Assembly (NCBI GenBank): GCA_902617045.1
Contig: CACMVA010000002.1
Location: forward strand, 1 to 64,000
Length of the DNA: 64,000 bases
Source of the DNA: an uncultured SAR86 cluster bacterium
GTDB lineage: Bacteria > Pseudomonadota > Gammaproteobacteria > Magnimaribacterales > D2472
Direction of reading: 5' to 3'
Shown here in pieces: positions 38,278 through 46,594 of the stretch; position 1 is the stretch's first letter, and each line of letters opens with the position of its first letter. A model generated the notes under the pieces. It was not told the DNA's origin and searched no databases. It was given only the letters and a program-made list of their open reading frames with translations. The translations under genes were made by a program, and so were the position numbers.

Positions 38278-39897
38278 ATGAATTTAGACTTTGCATCAGT
38301 CTGGGAGATGATTTCAGATATCGTTCCTGAAAATGACGCCTTGATATGTGGTGACGAAATTATTTCGTGGAAGGATTATGATTTGCAATCAAGTAAGATT
38401 GCAACAGCATTAAAAAATGCTGGATTAGGTCCAAACTCAAAGGCAGGACTTTATTTAAACAATTCAAATGAATATCTTATCGGTCAAAATGCAATCTTTA
38501 AGATTGGTGGTGTTCCAATTAATGTTAACTATAGATATGTCGCTGAAGAGTTAATTTATCTCCTTGATAACTCTGACTCAGAGGCTGTCTTTTATCATGC
38601 ATGTTATAGCAGCAGAATTAAAGAGATTTCAGGCTCGCTTCCAAATATTAAAGCCTGGATTGAAATTGCTGATGGTACTAAATCAGAATTTGATGATTCA
38701 CTAAAGTTTGAAGAGCTACTTGATAGCTGTGATCCTATGGAAAGAATTCATAGAGATCCAAATACCATTTATATGCTCTATACAGGCGGAACAACTGGAA
38801 TGCCAAAAGGAGTAATGTATAAACAAGGTGAATTCCTGGTTTTTCTTTTTAGAACACTGAAAGCAATGGGTTATGACGTTCCAGAAGATATAAATAATCT
38901 AGAGGAACAAATTCATAACTTTAAAAAAGATAATACATTTATAAAAAGTTTAATTGGATGCCCGCTTATGCATGGAACAGGAATGTGGCTTGGCGCTTTT
39001 TTACCTCTTCTTCTTGGTGGTACAGCAGTTACATCTCGTAATTTAGGATTTGATCCTGATCAAATGTGGACACAAGTTGAAGATACAGGAACTACAAATA
39101 TTGTTATTGTTGGTGATGCATTTGCAAAACCAATGTTAGACGCTTTGGATAGAGCAGAAGAAACCGGAAAACCATATGATTTAAGCAGTGTTAAAGTCAT
39201 TATTTCTAGTGGTGTTATGTGGAGCGAAGAAATTAAGAATGGTCTTTTAAGGCATCATGATATGATGCTAATGGATACAATGGGATCAACAGAAGGAGGT
39301 ATGGGTAGTTCGGTGTCTACCAGAGACAACCCACCAAAAACTGCAAAATTTTCAATTAACCCAGGTGTAATTATAATTGCTGATGATGGTGAGATTCTAA
39401 AGCCAGGTTCGGAAAAAATTGGTCTAATTGGAACAAGTGGTCTTGTTCCAGTTGGTTATTATAAAGATGAAAAAAAATCTGCAGAAACATTTAGAGAAGT
39501 AAATGGAGTTAGATATAGCTTTCCTGGTGATTATGCCAAACTTGAAGAAGATGGAACAATAACTCTTCTAGGACGAGGAAGTAATTGTATAAATTCTGCT
39601 GGAGAAAAAATATATCCCGAAGAAGTAGAAGAAGCTATTAAAAGAAATGACGAAGTCTTTGATTGTCTTGTTGTTGGAGTTGATGACGAAAAGTTTGGCC
39701 AAAAAGTGGTAGCTGTTGTTTCTCTTGAAAATAATAAAGATATTAATGAAGATTCTCTAGTAGACGCAACCAGATCATATATTGCTGGTTATAAACTACC
39801 TAAGAAAGTAATATTTGTGGAACAAGTTGAGCGTGCTCCAAATGGCAAAGCAAATTATAAATGGGCCAAAAATATTGCTAATGAAAGTTTTAAATAA
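38278..39897 (+). CDS. Acyl-CoA synthetase (FadD17/FadD19-like)
   Basis: 539 residues, ANL superfamily. TIYMLYTGGTTGMPKGVMY, CPLMHGTGMWLG, DTMGSTEGGMG, FPGDYAKLEEDG and GRGSNCINSAGEKIYPEEVEE, with the catalytic Lys in APNGKANYKW. The TGGTTG/GSTEGG pattern is that of the FadD19-type ligases acting on branched or steroid side-chain acids in actinobacteria and their marine relatives. Preceded by a strong GAGGAG ribosome site. Overlaps the ggt start by 17 bases. Confidence 0.9.
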   Translation: MNLDFASVWEMISDIVPENDALICGDEIISWKDYDLQSSKIATALKNAGLGPNSKAGLYLNNSNEYLIGQNAIFKIGGVPINVNYRYVAEELIYLLDNSDSEAVFYHACYSSRIKEISGSLPNIKAWIEIADGTKSEFDDSLKFEELLDSCDPMERIHRDPNTIYMLYTGGTTGMPKGVMYKQGEFLVFLFRTLKAMGYDVPEDINNLEEQIHNFKKDNTFIKSLIGCPLMHGTGMWLGAFLPLLLGGTAVTSRNLGFDPDQMWTQVEDTGTTNIVIVGDAFAKPMLDALDRAEETGKPYDLSSVKVIISSGVMWSEEIKNGLLRHHDMMLMDTMGSTEGGMGSSVSTRDNPPKTAKFSINPGVIIIADDGEILKPGSEKIGLIGTSGLVPVGYYKDEKKSAETFREVNGVRYSFPGDYAKLEEDGTITLLGRGSNCINSAGEKIYPEEVEEAIKRNDEVFDCLVVGVDDEKFGQKVVAVVSLENNKDINEDSLVDATRSYIAGYKLPKKVIFVEQVERAPNGKANYKWAKNIANESFK

Positions 39898-41626
39898 GAA
39901 GAATATTTCGTTTGTTGTTGCATTGATTGCATCAACGCACCTTTATACAACAGAACCTATAGCTTACCTTAATTCCTTAGGTTACGAACCTGCTCAAAAA
40001 GAAATAGCCTCTAGTAAAAACGGAATGATAACAACTCAGCATTTCTTGGCTACTCAAGTTGGAGAGAAAATTCTAAATCAAGGCGGTAACGCATATGATG
40101 CATCTATTGCAGTTGCTTTTACACTTGCAGTAGTTTTGCCAAGAGCAGGCAATATTGGTGGAGGCGGTTTTATGGTGATTTATGATAAGGAAACAGAACA
40201 ACCTTACACCATAGACTTTAGAGAAAAAGCACCTGAGCTATCAACAAAAGATATGTATTTAAATAAAGATGGTTCTTTTAATGATAAAAACCTATCTACA
40301 GTTGGTTATTTAGCAATTGGGGTTCCAGGAACAGTAGCGGGTTTGTGGGAGGTTCATAAAAAATTTGGATCATTACCATGGAATGAATTAATTGAAGATG
40401 CAATTTATTATGCAGAAAACGGGTTTGAAATAACTCCATTTCTAGCAGATATATTATTAGGATATAGTGAATCCCTGTCTTTATTTGCAGAAACTAAAGA
40501 AATATTTCAATTACATTACCCTAATTTCAAAAATAAAACACTTGTTCAAAAGGATTTAGCAAATACTCTTAAAATAATTGCATCTAAGGGAAGGAAAGGA
40601 TTTTATGAAGGTGAAATTGCTGAGAAGATATCTAGTGAAATTAAAAAAAATAATGGTCTTATTTCAAAATCAGATCTAAAAAATTATTCTCCAGTTTGGA
40701 GAGAACCGTTAATCTCAAATTATAGAGATACTGAGATTATTACTATGGGACCACCCTCCTCAGGAGGTCTTCACGTAATACAAATGCTAAACATACTTGA
40801 AAATTATGATCTAAAAAAATTTGGTCATAACTCACTAGAGTATATAAATTTATTAACTGAGGTTATGAAATTTGCATATGCGGACAGATCAAAATATTTA
40901 GGCGACCCAGACTTTTATGATGTTCCTATAAAAAAAATAATCAGTAAAAAATATGCCAATGACATCAATAAAAATATTCAAATTGGAAAATTAACACCTG
41001 TTAATGAAATCAATCCTGGAAAATATATGGATGGTGAAAGCCATGAAACAACCCATTTTTCTGTAGTAGATAAAACAGGTAATGTAATATCTATGACATA
41101 CACTTTAAATTCTACATTTGGCTCAAAGGTTGTTATTGAAGGAACCGGAATACTAATGAATAACGAAATGGATGATTTTTCTGCTGCTCCAGGAATACCA
41201 AATCAATTTAATTTACTTGGAGCAGAAGCAAATGAAATAGCACCATTTAAAAGGCCTTTAAGCTCTATGACTCCAACAATAGTGCTCAAAGATAAAGAAT
41301 TATTTTTTACAACGGGAAGTCCAGGAGGAGCAAGAATAATATCAGCAGTATTACAGTCAATTGTAAACATTATAGATTTTAATATGAACTTAGAAGATAC
41401 AACTGCAGCAAAGAGAATTCATCATCAGTGGTATCCAGATATTCTTGAATATGAATTTACATTAGATAATACAATTGAGAAAAACCTAAAAAAAATGGGA
41501 TATAAAACTGAATCAAAGCTCCCTTTGACATGTCTTCAAACTATAATGTTTAGTGATGGTATGTATTATGGATATGGAGATTTTAGACGAGTTGATGCAT
41601 TAGCATCAGGAAATATAAATGATTGA
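39881..41626 (+). CDS. ggt: Gamma-glutamyltransferase precursor
   Basis: 581 residues. I start at ATG 39881 (MKVLNKKNISFVVALIAS), which gives a signal-peptide-like N-terminus. The autocatalytic Thr is in ESHETTHFSVVD; MTYTLNSTFGSKV, NNEMDDFSA, RPLSSMTPTIVL and TGSPGGARII match E. coli GGT throughout. Periplasmic enzyme that cleaves glutathione and transfers gamma-glutamyl groups, supplying Cys-Gly, glutamate or sulfur. Starts within the upstream synthetase gene and ends overlapping a mini-gene. Confidence 0.95.
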   Translation: MKVLNKKNISFVVALIASTHLYTTEPIAYLNSLGYEPAQKEIASSKNGMITTQHFLATQVGEKILNQGGNAYDASIAVAFTLAVVLPRAGNIGGGGFMVIYDKETEQPYTIDFREKAPELSTKDMYLNKDGSFNDKNLSTVGYLAIGVPGTVAGLWEVHKKFGSLPWNELIEDAIYYAENGFEITPFLADILLGYSESLSLFAETKEIFQLHYPNFKNKTLVQKDLANTLKIIASKGRKGFYEGEIAEKISSEIKKNNGLISKSDLKNYSPVWREPLISNYRDTEIITMGPPSSGGLHVIQMLNILENYDLKKFGHNSLEYINLLTEVMKFAYADRSKYLGDPDFYDVPIKKIISKKYANDINKNIQIGKLTPVNEINPGKYMDGESHETTHFSVVDKTGNVISMTYTLNSTFGSKVVIEGTGILMNNEMDDFSAAPGIPNQFNLLGAEANEIAPFKRPLSSMTPTIVLKDKELFFTTGSPGGARIISAVLQSIVNIIDFNMNLEDTTAAKRIHHQWYPDILEYEFTLDNTIEKNLKKMGYKTESKLPLTCLQTIMFSDGMYYGYGDFRRVDALASGNIND

Positions 41627-41705
41627 TAAATTATTAATAATTGGTGCTTACGCATTGCCTGTTTTATTTCTTTTAACATTTTGTTTTTATATTACAAAAA
41701 AATAG
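41619..41705 (+). CDS. 28-residue single-helix membrane peptide
   Basis: ATG at 41619 lies inside the last codons of ggt (8-base overlap) and the peptide MIDKLLIIGAYALPVLF continues as one hydrophobic helix to ITKK. It ends 3 bases before the prepilin peptidase. Tight packing between two real genes is the main support; it could also be leader sequence coupling translation of gspO. No family known to me. Confidence 0.4.
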   Translation: MIDKLLIIGAYALPVLFLLTFCFYITKK

Positions 41706-41708
41706 AAA

Positions 41709-42536
41709 TTGATTAATATATATAATCCAGTTTTTGTAAATATAAGTTCGTTTTCAATTGCAGATTTAATAATAATTTCAATATTTTTTTTATCGGTTGG
41801 AAGCTTCTGTTCGACAATAATTTATAGGCTTGCTCCTAATAGTCAATTTCCTTTATTTAAAATAAGATCTTCTTGTCCATCATGTTCAAAAAAAATTGAT
41901 GCTATTAATTTGATACCTTTATTAGGGTTTGTTATTCAAAGTGGAAAATGTAAGTTATGCAATTCAAATATTTCAAAATTTTATCCGTTTACAGAAATAT
42001 TTTTTTTATTAATTGGTATTTTACTTATAACTAACTATGGAATTGGTCTATCAGCTATTGTCTATACAATAATTATTTTTTGTTTCTATATATTATTTTT
42101 TCTTGATTACAAATATCTATATTTACCTGTATACATAAATTTATTAATAGTACTTATAGGAATAACTTTTAATGCTAAATATCAATTATTCATTGATGAA
42201 ACTTTTTTGATCTTAGACATCAAGCCGATTTTTTTCACCATTTACGGCCTTTTTTTTGGTTACTCTTCACTTTGGTTAATAAATCTTATGTTTAAAGTTA
42301 TTAAGAAAAAGGATGGTATTGGCGGAGGAGACTTTATCTTGTTTGGTGGAATTGGTTCGATCCATGGTCCAATAGCCTTACCAGTAATATTATTAATAGG
42401 GTCTTTTTTGGGATGTCTTTACTTTATATTTTCTAAGAAAACTACTGATAGTGAGTTGCCATTCGGATCTTTTTTAATTCTAGGTTCCTTTGTCTATTTT
42501 GTATTAAATTTAATGAACTTTTCTTTAATTAATTAG
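41709..42536 (+). CDS. gspO: Prepilin leader peptidase / methyltransferase
   Basis: 275-residue inner-membrane aspartic protease. Zinc-binding pairs CPSC and CKLC in the N-terminal cytoplasmic loop, first catalytic Asp in FFLDYKYLYLP, second in KKDGIGGGDFILFGGIG. SVGSFCSTIIYRL is the family N-terminal motif. Cleaves and N-methylates the GspG-K prepilins encoded at 20426-23238, although it lies 13 kb from the gsp operon. The only good start is TTG at 41709 with no clear ribosome site, so it probably depends on coupling to upstream translation. Confidence 0.93.
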   Translation: MINIYNPVFVNISSFSIADLIIISIFFLSVGSFCSTIIYRLAPNSQFPLFKIRSSCPSCSKKIDAINLIPLLGFVIQSGKCKLCNSNISKFYPFTEIFFLLIGILLITNYGIGLSAIVYTIIIFCFYILFFLDYKYLYLPVYINLLIVLIGITFNAKYQLFIDETFLILDIKPIFFTIYGLFFGYSSLWLINLMFKVIKKKDGIGGGDFILFGGIGSIHGPIALPVILLIGSFLGCLYFIFSKKTTDSELPFGSFLILGSFVYFVLNLMNFSLIN

Positions 42537-42589
42537 TCAAATATTTAAAGGCCTTTGAATATCCTCACAGTTCATATCCCCTGGGTCTT

Positions 42590-42620
42590 AAAAGCAGGCA
42601 AAATATGCCTGCTTTTTTTT
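42590..42620 (+). terminator. Intrinsic terminator (bidirectional)
   Basis: 9-bp GC-containing stem (42591-42599 with 42607-42615) followed by eight T residues in total to 42620; preceded by A residues, so it can also end minus-strand transcripts from the tRNA-Gly gene. Confidence 0.9.
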
Positions 42621-42663
42621 GATTGTAGGTTCTGATTACTCAGAAACTTTTATCAAAGGTTAT

Positions 42664-42739
42664 TGGAGCGGGTGACGGGATTCGAACCCGTACCAATAGC
42701 TTGGAAGGCTATTGTGCTAGCCGTTAACACCACACCCGC
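42664..42739 (-). tRNA. tRNA-Gly (anticodon TCC)
   Basis: 76 nt including encoded CCA (complement at 42664-42666). Acceptor stem GCGGGTG/CACCCGC, anticodon loop CTTCCAA giving anticodon TCC, T loop GGTTCGAATCC. All four arms fold. Confidence 0.97.
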
Positions 42740-42758
42740 TTTAGTCGGGAAATTATAA

Positions 42759-42784
42759 TAAAAAAGGGAGCAATATGCTCCCTA
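42759..42784 (-). terminator. Intrinsic terminator after the 244-residue lipoprotein gene
   Basis: 7-bp stem AGGGAGC/GCTCCCT (42765-42771 with 42777-42783), 5-base loop, then a T run on the minus strand. Confidence 0.85.
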
Positions 42785-42797
42785 TTTTTATAAATAC

Positions 42798-43532
42798 TCA
42801 AGTTATAAGAAAAGCATCATATGCCCTTGCATCGATACATTTAGCATTTTCAATAAACTCTTTTTTAATATTTTCTGCTATTGGGTTTTTGATCCAGTTT
42901 GAGCTAATCTCACTAGAAAAATTTTCTTTATAAATATTATTTATCCATATGAAAGAATTTGGATTATCTTTTTTATGAAGATATAAAGCTTCGTACGATA
43001 TGTTTAGTGATTTTATCTCCAAAGCAAATCTTTCTATTGCAATTCTAAAAGTTCCATAGTTATATCCCTCGTTATATTCACATCGTAAAATTTCAGAGAC
43101 ATAGTCAGTGTTATTTATTTCAATTTCATTTGCTAATAAGCTTTGTCCGTAAAACTCCTCCTTATCAAATTTACAACTAGCAATTTCATCAAATCCCCTT
43201 CTACTTAATCTATCAAGAATATAGTTATATATATCCTGATCTGAAAAGTTTTTTACGTTGATAATAAATTGATTCACATAATTTGGCTTAGGGAAATAGA
43301 CATTAATATCGTATTTTACATTATTTTGCTCTAAATCTGATCTTACTAATGTTGAGAGAAACGATTCAAGATTAAGCAAGGTATAACCATCATTAAGCTT
43401 ACATTCAAAAAATTCTGCTGAAAATTCAAAATTAGGTTCTATTAATAAATTTGCCTCTATTTGTTTAGTATTCTCGGACGAGCAAGAAATAAGTATTAAT
43501 GAAATTAATGAAATTATCTTTGGAGAATTCAT
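42798..43532 (-). CDS. Putative lipoprotein, unknown function
   Basis: 244 residues with a lipobox (LISLILISCSSE, Cys at about residue 17). After lipidation, a soluble acidic protein with two similar parts: each has a Cys-x-hydrophobic NDGYTLL or NEGYNYG turn (FFECKLNDGYTLLNLESF and ILRCEYNEGYNYGTFRIAI), suggesting an internal repeat of about 120 residues. No family recognised. Monocistronic between two terminator hairpins. Confidence 0.7.
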   Translation of the reverse strand: MNSPKIISLISLILISCSSENTKQIEANLLIEPNFEFSAEFFECKLNDGYTLLNLESFLSTLVRSDLEQNNVKYDINVYFPKPNYVNQFIINVKNFSDQDIYNYILDRLSRRGFDEIASCKFDKEEFYGQSLLANEIEINNTDYVSEILRCEYNEGYNYGTFRIAIERFALEIKSLNISYEALYLHKKDNPNSFIWINNIYKENFSSEISSNWIKNPIAENIKKEFIENAKCIDARAYDAFLIT

Positions 43533-43576
43533 AAGAAAGATTATAAATAAACTTAATATTATTTGTATTGTTTAAA

Positions 43577-43604
43577 TAAAAAACCCAGAAATATTTCTGG
43601 GTTT
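43577..43604 (-). terminator. Intrinsic terminator after the 141-residue exported protein gene
   Basis: Near-perfect 24-base palindrome (43581-43604) forming a 10-bp stem with ATAT loop, flanked by T runs on both strands; sits 20 bases after the stop of the minus-strand gene. Confidence 0.85.
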
Positions 43605-43624
43605 TTATAAAACTTTATTTAATT

Positions 43625-44050
43625 TTAATTCATCACTATTACTTTGTTTCTAAATAAAGAATCACATTGACCAGAATATAGCCTAGCAAGTTCATGTTTT
43701 TGGTTTTCATTAAGATAATTTACTTTTAAATCACAAGTTAATACATCATTAATCAGTCCTGAATTATTGTGTTGCAAATAATCACTATAAAGACCGTATA
43801 AAACTACATCGTGATGATTTGATGGTATTTCATCACTAATTAAAATATAGCCTCCATCTTTTGATAAATAACATCCAATAGAATATTTAGGACATATTTC
43901 AGATACTTTATCTTTATCGTAAATAACATCTATATAAGGTGATTCTAATTCAAGATCACTCTTTGCATCGTTAAAAATTACTTCATCCGATTGAACATCA
44001 TAAAAACTAAATAAAATAAATGAAAATAAAGTTAAATTTGATAATTTCAT
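43625..44050 (-). CDS. Small exported protein, unknown function
   Basis: 141 residues with a signal peptide (MKLSNLTLFSFILFSFYDVQS). The mature part is acidic with three or four Cys (ICPKYSIGCYLSKDG, LTCDLKV, GQCDSLF), so disulfides are likely. A good GGAGGG ribosome site precedes the ATG. Divergent from the photolyase-like gene across a spacer containing a perfect 20-bp palindrome. Not recognised. Confidence 0.65.
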   Translation of the reverse strand: MKLSNLTLFSFILFSFYDVQSDEVIFNDAKSDLELESPYIDVIYDKDKVSEICPKYSIGCYLSKDGGYILISDEIPSNHHDVVLYGLYSDYLQHNNSGLINDVLTCDLKVNYLNENQKHELARLYSGQCDSLFRNKVIVMN

Positions 44051-44092
44051 AGCTCCCTCCTATGTGTCAATTATGTGACAGATATGCAAATT

Positions 44093-44112
44093 ATGTTACA
44101 TAAATGTAACAT
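44093..44112. promoter_or_regulatory. Perfect 20-bp palindrome, probable operator
   Basis: ATGTTACAT-AA-ATGTAACAT lies in the divergent spacer between the small exported protein and the photolyase-like gene. On the minus strand it overlaps the spacer and -10 of a promoter with perfect -35 TTGACA (44121-44116) and TAACAT (44098-44093). Nearby partial copies recur with about 11-base period. Confidence 0.6.
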
Positions 44113-44178
44113 AAATGTCAAACTTGTTCTTGTATGTTTTGTTTTATAGAATGTCCTTACCAACCCCTTTTATAAAAA

Positions 44179-45681
44179 ATGAAAGTTTTAAGAATTGTTT
44201 TTGCAGACCAATTATCATTATCAAATTTAGCTTTAAATAACCTAAATAATGATGATGTTTTATTATTTTATGAGCCATTAGATACTTTTTATGAGATAAG
44301 GCATCATAAACATAAAATTACACTTCTAATATCATCTCTTAGAAAGTTAGTTACAAAAGTTAAACATACCAATATCATTCATCATAAAATTACTAAAAAA
44401 AATAACCAAAACTTAAAAGATGCTTTATTTAAAATTGTTGATAAAAACAATATAAATAAAATTAAGATTTCAAAACCATCAGATTTTAAGATTTATAAAG
44501 ACCTCTTATTTTTTTCACAATCAAACAATATCGAATTAGAAATTTTAGAAGATAAAAAATTTATCTCAAATGTAGAGGATTTTACTGATTGGGCATCAGA
44601 TAAAAAAACAAGAATACAAGAATATTACTATCGTTGGCTAAGAAAAAAATACAATATATTTATGAATGATGAAGGTAAGCCTATTGGAGATAAATGGAAT
44701 TTCGATAAAGATAATAGAAAGGGAATTAAGCAGCTTCAGTCGGATATTCCTGAAAGAAAAAAATTAGTGCCCGATCAAATAACTTTTGATGCCATGGTTG
44801 ATGTAGAGGAATGTTTTCCAAATTCTATTGGTACCTTGGAAAACTTTAATTGGGCTACTACTCATGAAGAAGCTGAAAATTTGTTAGATGACTTCATTGA
44901 GAGATATCTTTTAAATTATGGATCATTTCAAGACGCGATAAATAAAGAAAATACTTTTATGTTTCATTCATTACTTTCTCCTTATCTTAATTGTGGGCTT
45001 CTCGATCCCAAAATTTGTATTGAAAAAGCAGAAAAAAAATATTACGAATCAAATGGAGAAATTCCGGTAAATTCTGTGGAGGGATTTATAAGACAAGTTT
45101 TAGGATGGAGAGAGTTTATTAAGGGTGTATATTGGGAAAATATGCCTAAGTATAAAAATCTTAACTTTTGGTCTCATAAAGGTAAGTTAAATTCTAATTG
45201 GTATAAAGGAACTACTGGCATCCCTCCCCTAGATGATGCAATAAATGAATCAAGTAAATTTGCTTATTCTCATCACATAAATAGATTAATGATCATTGCA
45301 AATCTTATGAATCTAACAGGTATTAATCCTAACGAAATGTATAGATGGTTTATGGAAATGTATATCGATTCATATGATTGGGTTATGGTTCCAAATGTAT
45401 ATGGTATGGGTTCATATGCTGATGGTGGAATATTCTCTACCAAACCATACATTTGTGGATCAAGTTATATGCTTAAAATGTCTAACTATAAAAAAGACGA
45501 ATGGTGCGATACGGTTGATGGCTTATATTGGAGATTTGTTGAAAAGAATATTAACTTCTTCAAAGCCAATCCGAGGTTAGCAGTTATGACTAGGTCCTTA
45601 GAGAAAATGAATAAAGAAAGAAAAAAAGATATATTTAAAAAAGCAGAGATATTTATTAAAGAAAATACCCTAAGGGATTAA
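44179..45681 (+). CDS. Photolyase/cryptochrome-related flavoprotein (DPRP/FeS-BCP group)
   Basis: 500 residues. N-terminal Rossmann antenna domain (MKVLRIVFADQLS, typical DPRP start) and C-terminal FAD-binding domain with FHSLLSPYLNCGLLDP, RQVLGWREFIKGVYW, HHINRLMIIANLMNLTGI and PNVYGMGSYADGGIFSTKP. This group includes the PhrB-type 6-4 photolyases carrying a 4Fe-4S cluster. Cys are at 212, 272, 280, 426 and 443; the C-x2-C pair of PhrB is not visible, so the cluster is uncertain. Light-dependent DNA repair is likely. Confidence 0.88.
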   Translation: MKVLRIVFADQLSLSNLALNNLNNDDVLLFYEPLDTFYEIRHHKHKITLLISSLRKLVTKVKHTNIIHHKITKKNNQNLKDALFKIVDKNNINKIKISKPSDFKIYKDLLFFSQSNNIELEILEDKKFISNVEDFTDWASDKKTRIQEYYYRWLRKKYNIFMNDEGKPIGDKWNFDKDNRKGIKQLQSDIPERKKLVPDQITFDAMVDVEECFPNSIGTLENFNWATTHEEAENLLDDFIERYLLNYGSFQDAINKENTFMFHSLLSPYLNCGLLDPKICIEKAEKKYYESNGEIPVNSVEGFIRQVLGWREFIKGVYWENMPKYKNLNFWSHKGKLNSNWYKGTTGIPPLDDAINESSKFAYSHHINRLMIIANLMNLTGINPNEMYRWFMEMYIDSYDWVMVPNVYGMGSYADGGIFSTKPYICGSSYMLKMSNYKKDEWCDTVDGLYWRFVEKNINFFKANPRLAVMTRSLEKMNKERKKDIFKKAEIFIKENTLRD

Positions 45682-46532
45682 TAATCAAGACCTTCAAGTA
45701 AGAATGGTATGGCATTTTGAGACATAATTGTTGTGTTATGGTCTAAATTAGAAATGACTTTATAGCGCCATCTAAATGGAATCTTATTTTTTTCACTAAA
45801 ATTAACTATATTTTTAAAATAACTGGTCCCCCTATCAAACCTATTTGTACCTTGTTTTCTTGCACCTATACTATTATTTAGTGATTCATGATTTGGATCA
45901 TTGTCTTTAGCGCCAAGTATAAAAAGAACTTGTCTTGATAAAAACCATTCATATCTGTCTCTATCAATTGGCATATTTCTCATACCGTATGGAAAAGGCT
46001 CATTATTTAGAAATGTATACCAGCCTGCGCTTCCAAGAACAGCTTTATCAATTTGTTTATCATCGCTAAATAGCATATATCTGTGAGTAAATTGAGATCC
46101 AGCTGAGAATCCAAATATTGAATATGACGAACTACTCAAGTTGTATTTACTTTTAAAATATGAAAAAAATGAGGACAATGAGTTTTTTAAGTTATTTGAT
46201 TGGTCTTTTAAAATTTTTCCAGAAGATGTTGCCATTTGAAGTGTTGCAAAATTTGGATAGCTAACCTTATCAAAATATGGTGCCACTAAAATTACATTTT
46301 TATCTTTAGATGGTTCTATCCACTGATTGAGATATTTTTCAACGTCTCGGGAATTTCCATGAATAATAAATAACACTTTTGTGTTTTCATTAATTTCTTT
46401 TGGAAGAACATACAATATTTCTACATCGGGTTTATTCCAAGATGCATATGTGACTTTATCTACAGAATCAGATAAAAATTCATTTGAAAAAAATAGAAAT
46501 AGAAAATAAATCAGGCTTTTTTTTGTGAGCAT
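45678..46532 (-). CDS. Exported alpha/beta hydrolase
   Basis: 284 residues with signal peptide (MLTKKSLIYFLFLFFSNEFLS). Alpha/beta-hydrolase features: HGNSRDVEKYLNQW as oxyanion region, nucleophile Ser in IFGFSAGSQFTHRY, acidic residue near LGAKDNDPNHE and His near NLDHNTTIM. Resembles esterases or depolymerases of unknown specificity. The signal peptide makes it a possible cargo of the type II secretion system. Convergent with the photolyase-like gene, overlapping 4 bases. Confidence 0.75.
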   Translation of the reverse strand: MLTKKSLIYFLFLFFSNEFLSDSVDKVTYASWNKPDVEILYVLPKEINENTKVLFIIHGNSRDVEKYLNQWIEPSKDKNVILVAPYFDKVSYPNFATLQMATSSGKILKDQSNNLKNSLSSFFSYFKSKYNLSSSSYSIFGFSAGSQFTHRYMLFSDDKQIDKAVLGSAGWYTFLNNEPFPYGMRNMPIDRDRYEWFLSRQVLFILGAKDNDPNHESLNNSIGARKQGTNRFDRGTSYFKNIVNFSEKNKIPFRWRYKVISNLDHNTTIMSQNAIPFLLEGLDY

Positions 46533-46594
46533 GATTTATTCTAACAATGAATTATAAATATTGGGTTAAAATAAATATATTTAAGCGAAGATAA

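Noticed and set aside
43581-43604. 24-base palindrome as an operator
   Set aside because: GC-core hairpin flanked by T runs just after a stop codon is better explained as a terminator.
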